A program made the translations under genes and the position numbers. A stretch of DNA of 64,000 nt from Sphingomonas chungangi (GTDB lineage Bacteria > Pseudomonadota > Alphaproteobacteria > Sphingomonadales > Sphingomonadaceae): assembly GCF_013778325.1 (NCBI RefSeq), contig NZ_JACEIB010000001.1, positions 496,001 through 560,000 of the forward strand. The letters run 5' to 3'. This document shows, one piece after another, positions 17,372 through 24,991 of the stretch; positions within the stretch are counted from its first letter, which is position 1; every line of letters begins with the position of its first letter. The notes below the pieces were generated by a model. The model saw nothing but the letters and a program-made list of their open reading frames with translations. It did no database searches and was not told where the DNA came from.

Positions 17372-18689
17372 GCGGTCGCTGCGCACGCTCACGGCGGGTC
17401 AGCTGGCACGCATGGGCGAAGTGCGCCGCCATGCCGCTTTCGAAGGGACGACGGATTCCGAACGCGAGTTGCTCAGGCGGCATTGGCCGTTCTGGGCGAT
17501 GCCCGGCCAGCTGCCCCCGTCGGGCGATTGGCGGGTGTGGCTGTTGATGGCGGGACGCGGTTTCGGCAAGACGCGCGCGGGTGCGGAGTGGGTGCGGGGC
17601 ATCGCCGAGGCGGACGGCACCGCCCGGATCGCGCTGGTGGCCGCCACGCTGTCCGAGGCGCGACAGGTGATGGTGGAGGGTGCCAGCGGGCTGCTGGCGG
17701 TCGCCAGCCCGATGCGCCGCCCGGTCTGGGAGCCGTCGCTGCGCCGGTTGCGCTGGCCGAACGGGGCGGTCGCGCGTCTGTACGGAGCGAGCGAACCGGA
17801 GGCATTGCGAGGGCCGCAGCATAGCCATGCATGGTGCGATGAGATCGCCAAATGGCCGTTCGCCCAATTGGCGTGGGACAATCTCGCGCTCGGTCTGCGC
17901 ATCGGCGAGCGTCCGCGGATCGTCGCGACCACCACGCCACGGCCGGTGCCCCTGCTCCGCGCTCTGATGGAGCGCGGCGACGTGGTGAGGACCGGCGGGC
18001 GGACGAGCGACAACAAGGATCATCTCTCTGCCGACTTCATTGCCGCTGTAACGACCGATTATGCCGGCACCCGGCTCGGCCGGCAGGAGCTGGACGGCGA
18101 GCTGGTCGAGGAGATCGAGGGGGCGCTCTGGCCCCGCGCGCTGATCGAGCGGTGCCGGGTGCGGGAGATGCCCGATCCGGTGCGTATCGTGATCGGGGTC
18201 GATCCGCCGGCCGGCGCCGGGGCGGGATCGGATGCGTGTGGGATCGTCGTCGCGGCGCTGGGGCGCGACGGCATCGGCTATGTGATCGAGGATGCCAGCG
18301 TGCAGGGCCGCGCGCCGGAGGGGTGGGCGGCAGCGGTCGTCTCGGCGGCGCGGCGGCATCATGCGGATCGCGTGATCGCAGAAGCCAATAACGGCGGCGC
18401 GATGGTGGAAAGCGTGTTGCGCGCCGGGGATGCCGCGCTGCCCGTGCGGCTGGTCCACGCCTCGCGGGGCAAGGCGGCGCGGGCCGAGCCGGTGTCGGTG
18501 CTCTACGAGCGAGGGCAGGTGCGGCATGTCGGCGCCTTCCCGGCAATGGAGGACGAACTCGCCGGCTTCACGCTGGACGGCGGCTATCAAGGTCCCGGCC
18601 GCTCGCCCGATCGCGCCGATGCGCTGGTCTGGGCGCTGACCGCGCTGCTGCTCGAGCGGCGCGGCACGCCGGGCCTGAAACTGCTCTGA
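17361..18689 (+). CDS. GTA large terminase (ATPase/nuclease)
   Basis: The packaging motor protein, 442 residues. The N-terminal ATPase has Walker A GRGFGKTRAGAEW near residue 70 and the acidic segment WCDEI near residue 156. The C-terminal RNase H-like nuclease has acidic motifs VIGVDPPAG (about 275) and ADALVWALTALL near the end. This matches the terminase-6-type large subunits of RcGTA-like elements. Its start lies inside the end of the small terminase gene, indicating coupled translation. All catalytic motifs look intact, so packaging is probably functional. Confidence 0.93.
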   Translation: MTGKRSLRTLTAGQLARMGEVRRHAAFEGTTDSERELLRRHWPFWAMPGQLPPSGDWRVWLLMAGRGFGKTRAGAEWVRGIAEADGTARIALVAATLSEARQVMVEGASGLLAVASPMRRPVWEPSLRRLRWPNGAVARLYGASEPEALRGPQHSHAWCDEIAKWPFAQLAWDNLALGLRIGERPRIVATTTPRPVPLLRALMERGDVVRTGGRTSDNKDHLSADFIAAVTTDYAGTRLGRQELDGELVEEIEGALWPRALIERCRVREMPDPVRIVIGVDPPAGAGAGSDACGIVVAALGRDGIGYVIEDASVQGRAPEGWAAAVVSAARRHHADRVIAEANNGGAMVESVLRAGDAALPVRLVHASRGKAARAEPVSVLYERGQVRHVGAFPAMEDELAGFTLDGGYQGPGRSPDRADALVWALTALLLERRGTPGLKLL

Positions 18690-18716
18690 CATCCGGATTT
18701 CTTTCGGGAGACTTTC

Positions 18717-19841
18717 ATGCGCTTGTTCAACTGGAAGACCACGCGGGCGACCGCGCGGCCGGCGCTGACGCGTGCCTTCGGATCGATACCGGCGCCGCAT
18801 GGCGACTGGCCGTCGGGCTACGAGGCGCAGGCACGGGCCGCCTATCTCGGCAATGCCGTCGCGCAGCGTGCTGTGCGGATCGTCGCGGAGGGGGCGGGTA
18901 GCGTCACTGTCGATGTCACGCCGGAGGAGAATCCGGCCGCCGCGCTGATTTCCGGCGGGCTGATCGAGACGGTCGCTACCCACCTGCTGCTCCACGGCAA
19001 CGCCTATATCCAGATCGTCGGCGATGCCGATGGAATGCCGGCGATGCTCTTCCCGCTCCGTCCGGAGCGGGTGACGGTGGAGCCCGATGCGATCGGCTGG
19101 CCGGTGGCCTATTGCTACCGCGCGGCGGGCAATGCGATCCGCATCCCGGCCACCGCGCCGGACGGCAGGCCGGGGCTGATCCATATCCGCGCCACGCATC
19201 CGCTCGACGATCATTATGGCCTCGGCAGTCTCGGTGCCGCGTCCGGCCCGGTGGCGATCCACAACGCCGCGACCCGCTGGAACAAGGCGCTGCTCGACAA
19301 CGCCGCGCGGCCTTCCGGTGCCCTGGTCTACGAACCCGGAGAACCGGGCGCGACGCTCACCGCCGACCAGCTCGAACGCCTGCGCGCCGAGATGGAGGCG
19401 AGCTTCGCCGGTGCCGGCAACGCAGGGCGCCCGATGCTGCTGGAAGGCGGGCTCAAGTGGCAAGCGCTGAGCCTCACGCCCGCCGACATGGATTTCATCA
19501 ACCTCAAGGCCGCGGCCGCGCGCGAGATCGCGCTGGCCTTCGGGGTGCCGCCGATGATGCTCGGCCTGCCGGGCGACAACACCTATGCCAATTACAGCGA
19601 GGCGAACCGGGCGCTCTGGCGGCTCACCATCTTGCCGCTGGCGAACAAGATCGTTGCGGCGCTCGCCGTCGGCCTCGCGGCCTGGTGGCCGGATCTGAAG
19701 CTGGCGATCGATCTCGACGCGATCCCGGCGCTGGCGAGCGACCGGGCGGCGCTCTGGGCGCAGCTCGCCGACGCCGATTTCCTGAGCGACGACGAGAAGC
19801 GCCAGATGCTCGGCTTCGCTCCGAAGGAGGCGCAGCCATGA
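18717..19841 (+). CDS. GTA portal protein (HK97 family)
   Basis: The portal forms the dodecameric ring at the capsid vertex through which DNA enters. The 374 residues match HK97-type portals: YLGNAVAQRAVRIVAEG near the N-terminus, LLLHGNAYIQIVGDADG (about 80-100), the FINLKAAAAREIALAFGVPPMMLG segment (about 260-285) and NYSEANRALWRLTI. Length is typical of gene transfer agent portals. The stop codon overlaps the start of the next gene (ATGA). Confidence 0.94.
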   Translation: MRLFNWKTTRATARPALTRAFGSIPAPHGDWPSGYEAQARAAYLGNAVAQRAVRIVAEGAGSVTVDVTPEENPAAALISGGLIETVATHLLLHGNAYIQIVGDADGMPAMLFPLRPERVTVEPDAIGWPVAYCYRAAGNAIRIPATAPDGRPGLIHIRATHPLDDHYGLGSLGAASGPVAIHNAATRWNKALLDNAARPSGALVYEPGEPGATLTADQLERLRAEMEASFAGAGNAGRPMLLEGGLKWQALSLTPADMDFINLKAAAAREIALAFGVPPMMLGLPGDNTYANYSEANRALWRLTILPLANKIVAALAVGLAAWWPDLKLAIDLDAIPALASDRAALWAQLADADFLSDDEKRQMLGFAPKEAQP

Positions 19842-20158
19842 TCCCGGAAACCGAAAGCGCGCTGCTCGCCCGTCTCGTCGAGCAGGGACGCAGCGAAGGC
19901 GCCGACCTGCTGACGCTGCGCGCCGTCGCCGAGGAAGCGAGCGAGCTCGGCGCGGCGCGGGCGCTGGAGCGGCTCGGCCTCGCCGACCCTTCCGCCCGCG
20001 CCGATCTCGACGAATTGCGCGAGCTGCTCTCCGCCTGGCGCGATGCCAAGCGCACGGCGCGCAATGCCGTGGCGGCCTGGGTGGTGCGGATCCTTTGCGC
20101 GCTCGTCATGCTTGGCATGGCGGTGAAGCTCGGCCTCGTGCCGCTGGTGCGCGGATGA
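19838..20158 (+). CDS. DUF6127 family small protein of GTA cluster
   Basis: The 106-residue protein has an acidic/Ala-rich helical N-terminus (LLARLVEQGRSEGADLLTLR, VAEEASELGAARALERLGL). Near its C-terminus is a single membrane-like segment (AAWVVRILCALVMLGMAVKLGL). It matches the DUF6127 family that I associate with sphingomonad gene transfer agent clusters at the position between portal and protease. Start and stop overlap both neighbours by four bases. RcGTA carries a different small gene at this place. A membrane-associated assembly role is possible but unproven. Confidence 0.8.
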   Translation: MIPETESALLARLVEQGRSEGADLLTLRAVAEEASELGAARALERLGLADPSARADLDELRELLSAWRDAKRTARNAVAAWVVRILCALVMLGMAVKLGLVPLVRG

Positions 20159-20574
20159 CGCTGCGCTTCGCCGGCTATGCCGCCTTGTTCGACAAGGTCG
20201 ATCGCGGCGGCGACGTTATCCGTCGGGGTGCCTTCGCCCGCGCTCTGGAGGGCGGGAGGAGCGTGCCCTTGCTCTGGCAGCACCGCCCCGAGCGCCCGAT
20301 CGGCCGGATCGAGAGCCTGTCCGAAGATGCGCGCGGCCTGCGCGTGATCGGGCGCTTAACCCCCGATGCCGGCCACGCCGCAGAGGCAGCCGCCTTGCTC
20401 CGCGACGGTGCCGTCGGCGGCCTGAGCTTCGGCTACCGCGTGCGCGCCAAGGAGCCGCACCCGCGCGGTCGCACGCTCACCGATCTCGATCTGGTCGAGG
20501 TCTCGCTGGTGACTTTCCCGATGCAGCCCGGTGCGCGGGTCCATGCCGTCCACGAGGAGGACACGAATGTCTGA
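20155..20574 (+). CDS. GTA prohead protease (HK97 family)
   Basis: The 139-residue serine protease matures the capsid by cutting the scaffold portion of the major capsid protein. Family features are FAGYAALFDKVDRGGDVIRRGAF, the catalytic-His segment PLLWQHRPERPIGRI, and the Ser-containing GGLSFGYRVR, followed by DLVEVSLVTFPMQPGA. Length is somewhat short but complete for gene transfer agent versions. The ATG at 20155 overlaps the preceding stop. Confidence 0.92.
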   Translation: MTLRFAGYAALFDKVDRGGDVIRRGAFARALEGGRSVPLLWQHRPERPIGRIESLSEDARGLRVIGRLTPDAGHAAEAAALLRDGAVGGLSFGYRVRAKEPHPRGRTLTDLDLVEVSLVTFPMQPGARVHAVHEEDTNV

Positions 20575-21703
20575 GGAGAACTTCATGTACGAGACCAAGA
20601 ACGATCCGCTCGAGGCGAGCTTCGCCGGCGCCGACGACATCGCCGAGCTGCGTGCCGGCATGGCGGCGCTGAAGGCCAAGCTCGACGCCGGCACCATCGT
20701 CGCCGCCCGCGCGCCGCTTTCCGGGGCGGCCGCGCCCGAGGCCAAGCAGTTCGTCGACCGCTACCTTCGCCACGGCAATGCCGCCGGCATCGAGGTGAAG
20801 GCGATCGACGGCACCGCCGATTCCACGGGCGGCTATGCCGTGCCGCAGGAGATCGACGCGGCGATCGCCTCCACGCTGTCCAACATCTCGCCGATCCGCG
20901 GCATCGCCAATGTCGTGACGGTGGGCTCGGCGGGCTATCGCAAGCTGGTGACGTCGGGCGGCATCACCTCGGGTTGGGCGGCCGAGGACGCCGCGCGGGC
21001 CGAGACCGCGACGCCGGTGTTCAACGAAATCGCGCCACCGATGGGCGATCTCTTCGCCAATCCGGCGGCGACGCAGGCGATGCTCGACGATGCGGCCTTC
21101 GATCTCGAGGGCTGGCTGGCCGGCGAGATCGCGCAGGAGTTCGCCCGCGCCGAGGGCGCCGCCTTCGTCAACGGTGACGGCGTCAACAAGCCCAAGGGCT
21201 TCCTGCAGGTGCCGCACACATCGCAGGTGGACGGAGTGCGTCCGTTCGGCACGATCCAGTATCTCTATACCGGCGTCGACGGCGCCTTCCCGGCGGACGA
21301 GCCCGAGGACCTGCTGATCGATCTCGTCCAGTCGCTGCGCGCGCCCTACCGCCAAGGGGCGGTGTTCGTGATGAACGCCGCGACGCTCGCCGTCATCCGC
21401 AAGATGAAGACCACGGAGGGCCAGTTCCTCTGGTCGCCCGGCCTCGTCACCGGCCAGCCCGATACGCTGCTCGGCTATCCCGTGGTGGAGGCGGGCGACA
21501 TGCCGGACATCGGACCGGGCACCACGCCGATCGCCTTCGGCAACTTCAACGCCGGCTACCTCATCGCCGAGCGGGGCGAGACGGCGATCCTGCGCGATCC
21601 GTTCAGCCACAAGCCCTTCGTCCACTTCTACGCGACCCGCCGGATCGGCGGCGCCGTGGCCAATTCGGAGGCGATCAAGCTGATCAGGTTCTCGGCGAGC
21701 TGA
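20567..21703 (+). CDS. GTA major capsid protein (HK97 fold)
   Basis: The 378-residue HK97-type capsid protein has an N-terminal helical scaffold-like delta domain (about 1-60) that the protease would remove. The mature domain follows, with STGGYAVPQEIDAAI (about 86-100), GWAAEDAARAETATP, FVNGDGVNKPKGFL and the C-terminal FVHFYATRRIGGAVANSEAIKLIRFS. It starts eight bases before the protease stop with a GAGGAGG site. An in-frame ATG at 20585, with its own GAGGAG site, is an alternative. A strong intrinsic terminator follows 25 bases after the stop. Confidence 0.95.
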   Translation: MSEENFMYETKNDPLEASFAGADDIAELRAGMAALKAKLDAGTIVAARAPLSGAAAPEAKQFVDRYLRHGNAAGIEVKAIDGTADSTGGYAVPQEIDAAIASTLSNISPIRGIANVVTVGSAGYRKLVTSGGITSGWAAEDAARAETATPVFNEIAPPMGDLFANPAATQAMLDDAAFDLEGWLAGEIAQEFARAEGAAFVNGDGVNKPKGFLQVPHTSQVDGVRPFGTIQYLYTGVDGAFPADEPEDLLIDLVQSLRAPYRQGAVFVMNAATLAVIRKMKTTEGQFLWSPGLVTGQPDTLLGYPVVEAGDMPDIGPGTTPIAFGNFNAGYLIAERGETAILRDPFSHKPFVHFYATRRIGGAVANSEAIKLIRFSAS

Positions 21704-21728
21704 TCTCCCCTTTCCGCCGAGACTGCCT

Positions 21729-21765
21729 GGCCCGCGCGATCCGTATCGCGCGGGCCTTTTCTTTC
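21729..21765 (+). terminator. Intrinsic terminator directly behind the capsid gene
   Basis: A perfect 12-bp GC-rich stem (21729-21740 with 21745-21756), a 4-base CCGT loop and a TTTTCTTT tract form a textbook rho-independent terminator. It lies inside the structural operon, between the capsid gene and the head-tail genes. Partial read-through would give high capsid expression relative to downstream genes. Confidence 0.85.
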
Positions 21766-21787
21766 CTGTCCTGCCGGAGTGCGCCTT

Positions 21788-22048
21788 ATGCTGATGAAGT
21801 CGCCGCACGCGACACTCGATTATCGCGTGGAGTGGCCGCGTGCGCGGCTGCTCGGCGTCGCGATCGAGGAGAGCGCCTGGACCTGCCGCCCCGAAGGCCT
21901 GACGATCGATCCGGTCGAGTCCGCGCCGGGCATCACCGCCGTGCGGATCGGCGGCGGGGAGCGGGGCGTCGTCTATTGCCTCGTCAACCGCGTGACGCTG
22001 GCCGACGATCGCACGCTGACGCGCTCGCTCGATCTGGAGGCGGCGTGA
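21788..22048 (+). CDS. Small GTA cluster protein, unknown
   Basis: An 86-residue protein with a beta-rich look (ATLDYRVEWPRARLLGVAIEE, ITAVRIGGGERGVVYCLVNRVTL). It sits between the capsid terminator and the gp6-like connector gene, overlapping the latter by one base. A GGAG site precedes the ATG at 21788 at 9 bases; a GTG at 21779 is too close to it. The same position in other phages can hold a decoration or stabilising protein, but I see no motif proving that. Confidence 0.65.
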   Translation: MLMKSPHATLDYRVEWPRARLLGVAIEESAWTCRPEGLTIDPVESAPGITAVRIGGGERGVVYCLVNRVTLADDRTLTRSLDLEAA

Positions 22049-22572
22049 TGGCCGCGCCCGAGCAGGCTGTGGCCGATGCCAAGGCCTATCTGCGCATCGA
22101 CGGCAGCGACGAGGACGCGCTGCTGGCGACGCTCGCCGGTGTTGCGATCGGTCTGTGCGAGCGCTTCACCGGCCTCGCCCTGATCTCCGGCGAACGGTCC
22201 GACACTATTCCGGCGTGCAGCCCCGAATGGCAGCGGCTTCCCGCGACCCCGGTGAGCGTGATCGCCTCGGTGGCGACGCTCGATCCGGCAGGCGTGGCGA
22301 CGGCGCTGCCGGTCGAAGCATATGCGATCGACATCGATGCCTCCGGAGACGGCTGGGTGCGGCTGACCGCGCCGTCCGTCGCGAGCCGTCTGCTGGTCGG
22401 CTACACCGCCGGCCTCGCCGCGGACTGGCCCTCGCTGGCCGAGCCGCTGCGGCAGGGTGTGCTTCGCCTCGTCGCCCACCTCTATGCACATCGCGACGCG
22501 GCGGACGATGCCGGGCCGCCCGCCGCCGTCGCGGCGCTGTGGCGCCCCTATCGCCGGATGCGGCTGGCATGA
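22048..22572 (+). CDS. GTA head-tail connector (g6-like)
   Basis: The 174-residue protein matches phage gp6-like head-tail connector adaptors. It has a helical N-terminus starting DAKAYLRIDGSDEDALLATLAGVAIGLCERFTG, a beta-region, and a C-terminal helix around LRQGVLRLVAHLYAHRD. Such proteins form a ring under the portal. It is tightly coupled to both neighbours (TGATG and ATGA overlaps). Length and order fit RcGTA g6. Confidence 0.87.
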   Translation: MAAPEQAVADAKAYLRIDGSDEDALLATLAGVAIGLCERFTGLALISGERSDTIPACSPEWQRLPATPVSVIASVATLDPAGVATALPVEAYAIDIDASGDGWVRLTAPSVASRLLVGYTAGLAADWPSLAEPLRQGVLRLVAHLYAHRDAADDAGPPAAVAALWRPYRRMRLA

Positions 22573-22895
22573 GCGCCGAATTCGCCGGTGCGCTGACCCA
22601 GCGCGTCGCCATCCTGCGCCGCTCCGCCGATCGCGACGATCTGGGCGGTGCTGCTGGCGACTGGTCGGTCGTCGCGGGCGCCTGGGCGGCGCTCGAGCCG
22701 ATCACGGCCGCTGCCTGGGGCGAAGGCGACCTGCCGACCGCGACGCCGCGCTGGCGGGCCGTGCTGCGGGTCGGGGCCGACGTCGCGCCGGGGGACCGGC
22801 TGCAATGGCGCCTGCTGCTGCTCACCGTCCGCACGGTCGGGACCGATCCCGCCTGGCCCGATCGCATCGCCCTGACCCTGGAGGAGGATCGATGA
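22569..22895 (+). CDS. GTA head-tail adaptor/stopper (g7-like)
   Basis: A 108-residue protein of the phage head-tail joining family (SPP1 gp16-like). It has the N-terminal LTQRVAILRRSADRDDLGGAAG stretch, a Trp-rich centre (WSVVAGAWAALEPI) and a beta-strand pattern. It caps the connector and joins the tail. It overlaps the connector gene by four bases. Confidence 0.85.
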   Translation: MSAEFAGALTQRVAILRRSADRDDLGGAAGDWSVVAGAWAALEPITAAAWGEGDLPTATPRWRAVLRVGADVAPGDRLQWRLLLLTVRTVGTDPAWPDRIALTLEEDR

Positions 22896-23095
22896 CCGAT
22901 ATCCGTCTGTCCCCCGCCGTCGCCGCCGCGCTTGCCGGCGCCGAGGCGCGCGTCGCCGCCGTCGTCGCGGCCGAAGTCCCCGCCGATGTGCGTGTCTCGC
23001 TCGTTGGGGGCGGTATCGCACTGACCGGCCGCGATCTGGCGACCCGCTCGCTCACCGACGCGCGGTTGCGCGACTTCGCCGGGCTGGTGCGATGA
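22892..23095 (+). CDS. Very small GTA cluster protein, unknown
   Basis: A 67-residue protein with an Ala/Val-rich helix (about 6-30) and a short beta-hairpin segment (VRVSLVGGGIALTGRDL). It starts four bases before the g7-like stop, with a GAGGAGG site, and its own stop overlaps the g8-like start. The strong ribosome site and double overlap argue that it is real. No family is recognised. It could be a tail-completion or assembly factor. Confidence 0.6.
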   Translation: MTDIRLSPAVAAALAGAEARVAAVVAAEVPADVRVSLVGGGIALTGRDLATRSLTDARLRDFAGLVR

Positions 23096-23481
23096 GCACG
23101 GCCGCCGAGGCGTTGCAATGCGCACTGGTCGCGACGCTCCGTGCGGCGTCGTTCGACGTCACCGGCATCTACGATGGCCCGCCCGCCGATGCGGTTTGCC
23201 CGTACATCGCCGTCTCGGACGGCTCGACGACCGACTGGAGCCACAAGACGGGGCGCGGCCGCGAACATCGCCTGTCGATCGCGATCTGGGATGACGGCGC
23301 GACGCCTGCCCGGCTCCACGCCCTGCTCGGCCAGACGCAGGACATGATCGAGGCGATGTCGCACGATCTCGACGGGCACCGCATCGCCAGTCTCGTCTTC
23401 CTGCGCGCCCGCATCGTCCGCGATCCCGATGGGCCGTGGGCAGGCCGGCTCGATTACCGCGTCCGCACTCTCGAAAACTGA
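23092..23481 (+). CDS. GTA tail terminator-like protein, DUF3168 (g8-like)
   Basis: The 129-residue protein matches DUF3168: an N-terminal helix (AAEALQCALVATLRA), then VCPYIAVSDG and RGREHRLSIAIWDD. A central helix and a final beta strand (GRLDYRVRTLEN) follow. Members are tail terminator proteins that close the end of the tail tube facing the head. Position after head-tail adaptors and before the tube protein fits RcGTA g8. Confidence 0.88.
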   Translation: MSTAAEALQCALVATLRAASFDVTGIYDGPPADAVCPYIAVSDGSTTDWSHKTGRGREHRLSIAIWDDGATPARLHALLGQTQDMIEAMSHDLDGHRIASLVFLRARIVRDPDGPWAGRLDYRVRTLEN

Positions 23482-23493
23482 GGAGACATCGAT

Positions 23494-23901
23494 ATGCCCG
23501 CAGAAAGCGGCAGCGCCTTCCTGCTCAAGGTCGGCGACGGCACCGCCACGCCCGTTTACTCCACCGTCGCCGGGCTGCGTACGACGCAGCTTTCGATCGC
23601 CGGCGAGCTGGTGGCGATCACCAACAAGGACAGCGGCGGGTGGCGCGAACTGCTCTCCGGCGCCGGTACGCGCAGCGTCTCGGTGGCGGGCAGCGGCGTG
23701 TTCACCGGATCGGCGGCGGAGGCGCGGCTGAAGGCCAATGCGCTCGCCGGCACGATCGACGATTATCGACTGAGCTTCGAGAGCGGCGACACGATCACCG
23801 GTCGCTTCCTGCTGACCAAGCTCGATTATTCGGGCGATTTCAACGGCGAGCGCGCCTATACGCTGGCGCTCGAATCTTCTGGTCCCGTGGTGTCGGCATG
23901 A
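23494..23901 (+). CDS. GTA major tail tube protein (g9-like)
   Basis: A 135-residue tail tube protein of the gene transfer agent/lambdoid type. It has an N-terminal GSAFLLKVGDG strand and the segment RTTQLSIAGELVAITNKDSGGWRELL with the conserved Asn-Lys-Asp-Ser turn. The FTGSAAEARLKANAL helix and C-terminal strands follow. The ATG has a GAGGAGA site. It forms the stacked hexameric tube of the short non-contractile tail. Confidence 0.9.
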   Translation: MPAESGSAFLLKVGDGTATPVYSTVAGLRTTQLSIAGELVAITNKDSGGWRELLSGAGTRSVSVAGSGVFTGSAAEARLKANALAGTIDDYRLSFESGDTITGRFLLTKLDYSGDFNGERAYTLALESSGPVVSA

Positions 23902-24212
23902 GCGATGCCGCAAACCCCGCGCGGGGCGAAACCGCGCTCACCGTCGGCGACCAGACACTCACCGTCCGCCCCAGCTTCGCGGCCCTGGTCGCCGCCGAGC
24001 AGCAGGTGGGGCCGCTCTTCGCGCTGGTCGAGCAGGCCGCCGCCGGCAAGCTCACGCTCGCCGATACGGTGACTTTGATCTTCCACTGCCTCGTCGGCAG
24101 GCCCGACGATCTGACCAGCGAGAGCTTCGGGGATCAGGTGGTCGAGGCCGGCATCGCGGTGCTGACCCCGGTGCTGCGCACGCTGCTCGGGCAGATCGTG
24201 AAGGGGCTGTGA
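23898..24212 (+). CDS. GTA g10-like protein (tail assembly chaperone region)
   Basis: A 104-residue member of the gene transfer agent gp10 family (GTA_gp10). It has a beta-rich start (ETALTVGDQTLTVRPSFAALVAAEQQVG), helices, and a C-terminal LTPVLRTLLGQIV. It overlaps the tail tube gene by four bases and the following small gene by four. In phages this slot encodes tape-measure assembly chaperones. Confidence 0.86.
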   Translation: MSDAANPARGETALTVGDQTLTVRPSFAALVAAEQQVGPLFALVEQAAAGKLTLADTVTLIFHCLVGRPDDLTSESFGDQVVEAGIAVLTPVLRTLLGQIVKGL

Positions 24213-24412
24213 GCCTCTTCGCCGAACAGGCTGCGCGCCTCGCCGGCATCGCGGGCGCGCTCGCCGGGTGGCGGCCGGACGAGTTCTGGCGCGCCACCCC
24301 GGCGGAGCTGGAAACGGTACTGAGCGCGCTCGCCGGGCCGCAAGCGGCGGGCGAGGCCCCGCCCGATGCCCTGACGATCGCGGCCCTGAAGGAGCAATTC
24401 CCCGATGGATGA
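24209..24412 (+). CDS. Phage tail assembly chaperone, small (g10.1-like)
   Basis: A 67-residue protein, start GTG at 24209 overlapping the g10 stop. It matches the short tail assembly chaperone family found after gp10, with the WRPDEFWRATPAELETVLSAL segment (Trp-Arg-Pro then Phe-Trp). Ends eight bases inside the next gene. Together with the preceding gene it likely coats the tape measure protein before tube assembly. Confidence 0.82.
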   Translation: MSLFAEQAARLAGIAGALAGWRPDEFWRATPAELETVLSALAGPQAAGEAPPDALTIAALKEQFPDG

Positions 24413-24989
24413 GACGGTAGAGACGCTGCTGATCGGCGTGCGCGCCGACACGCAGACCTTCGCGCAGGACACGGCGGCGATGCAGGCGTCGCTGCAGACC
24501 TCGCTCGGCACCGGCGCGGACCGGGCGGCGACCTTGATCGAGAATGGCCTGGCGCGGGCCGTGCGATCGGGCAAGCTCAGCTTCGCGGATCTGGAGCAGA
24601 CCGCGCTGTCGGTTCTGTCCGAGATCGCCGCGCAGGCGGTGAAGAGCGGGATCGCGGCGCTGCTGGGTGGCGGCTCGGGTGGCTCCGGCGACGGCGGACT
24701 GCTGTCACTCGGCACCGGCCTGCTGACATCGGTGCTCGGTCTGCCGGGCCGCGCGACGGGCGGGCCGGTCTCGCCCGGTCGCCCCTATGTCGTCGGCGAG
24801 CAGGGGCCGGAGCTGTTCGTGCCCACCTCCGCCGGTAGTATCGCCACCGCCGGTTCCGCCCCGGCGCGCGACGTGCGCGTCGCGATCAGCATCAACGCGC
24901 CGACCGGCACCGAGCCGCGCGCGCTCGCGCAATCGAGCCGGCAGGTGGCACGCGCCGTCTCGCGCGCGCTCGCCATGGCGGATCGCTGA
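24405..24989 (+). CDS. GTA tape measure protein (g11-like, short)
   Basis: A 194-residue protein with an N-terminal helical region (about 15-90) and a Gly-rich hydrophobic stretch. The segment GRPYVVGEQGPELFVPTSAGSI is characteristic of tape measure C-termini. The small size implies a very short tail, in line with RcGTA-like particles, whose tape measure is also short. Overlaps the chaperone gene by eight bases. Confidence 0.85.
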   Translation: MDETVETLLIGVRADTQTFAQDTAAMQASLQTSLGTGADRAATLIENGLARAVRSGKLSFADLEQTALSVLSEIAAQAVKSGIAALLGGGSGGSGDGGLLSLGTGLLTSVLGLPGRATGGPVSPGRPYVVGEQGPELFVPTSAGSIATAGSAPARDVRVAISINAPTGTEPRALAQSSRQVARAVSRALAMADR

Positions 24990-24991
24990 CC

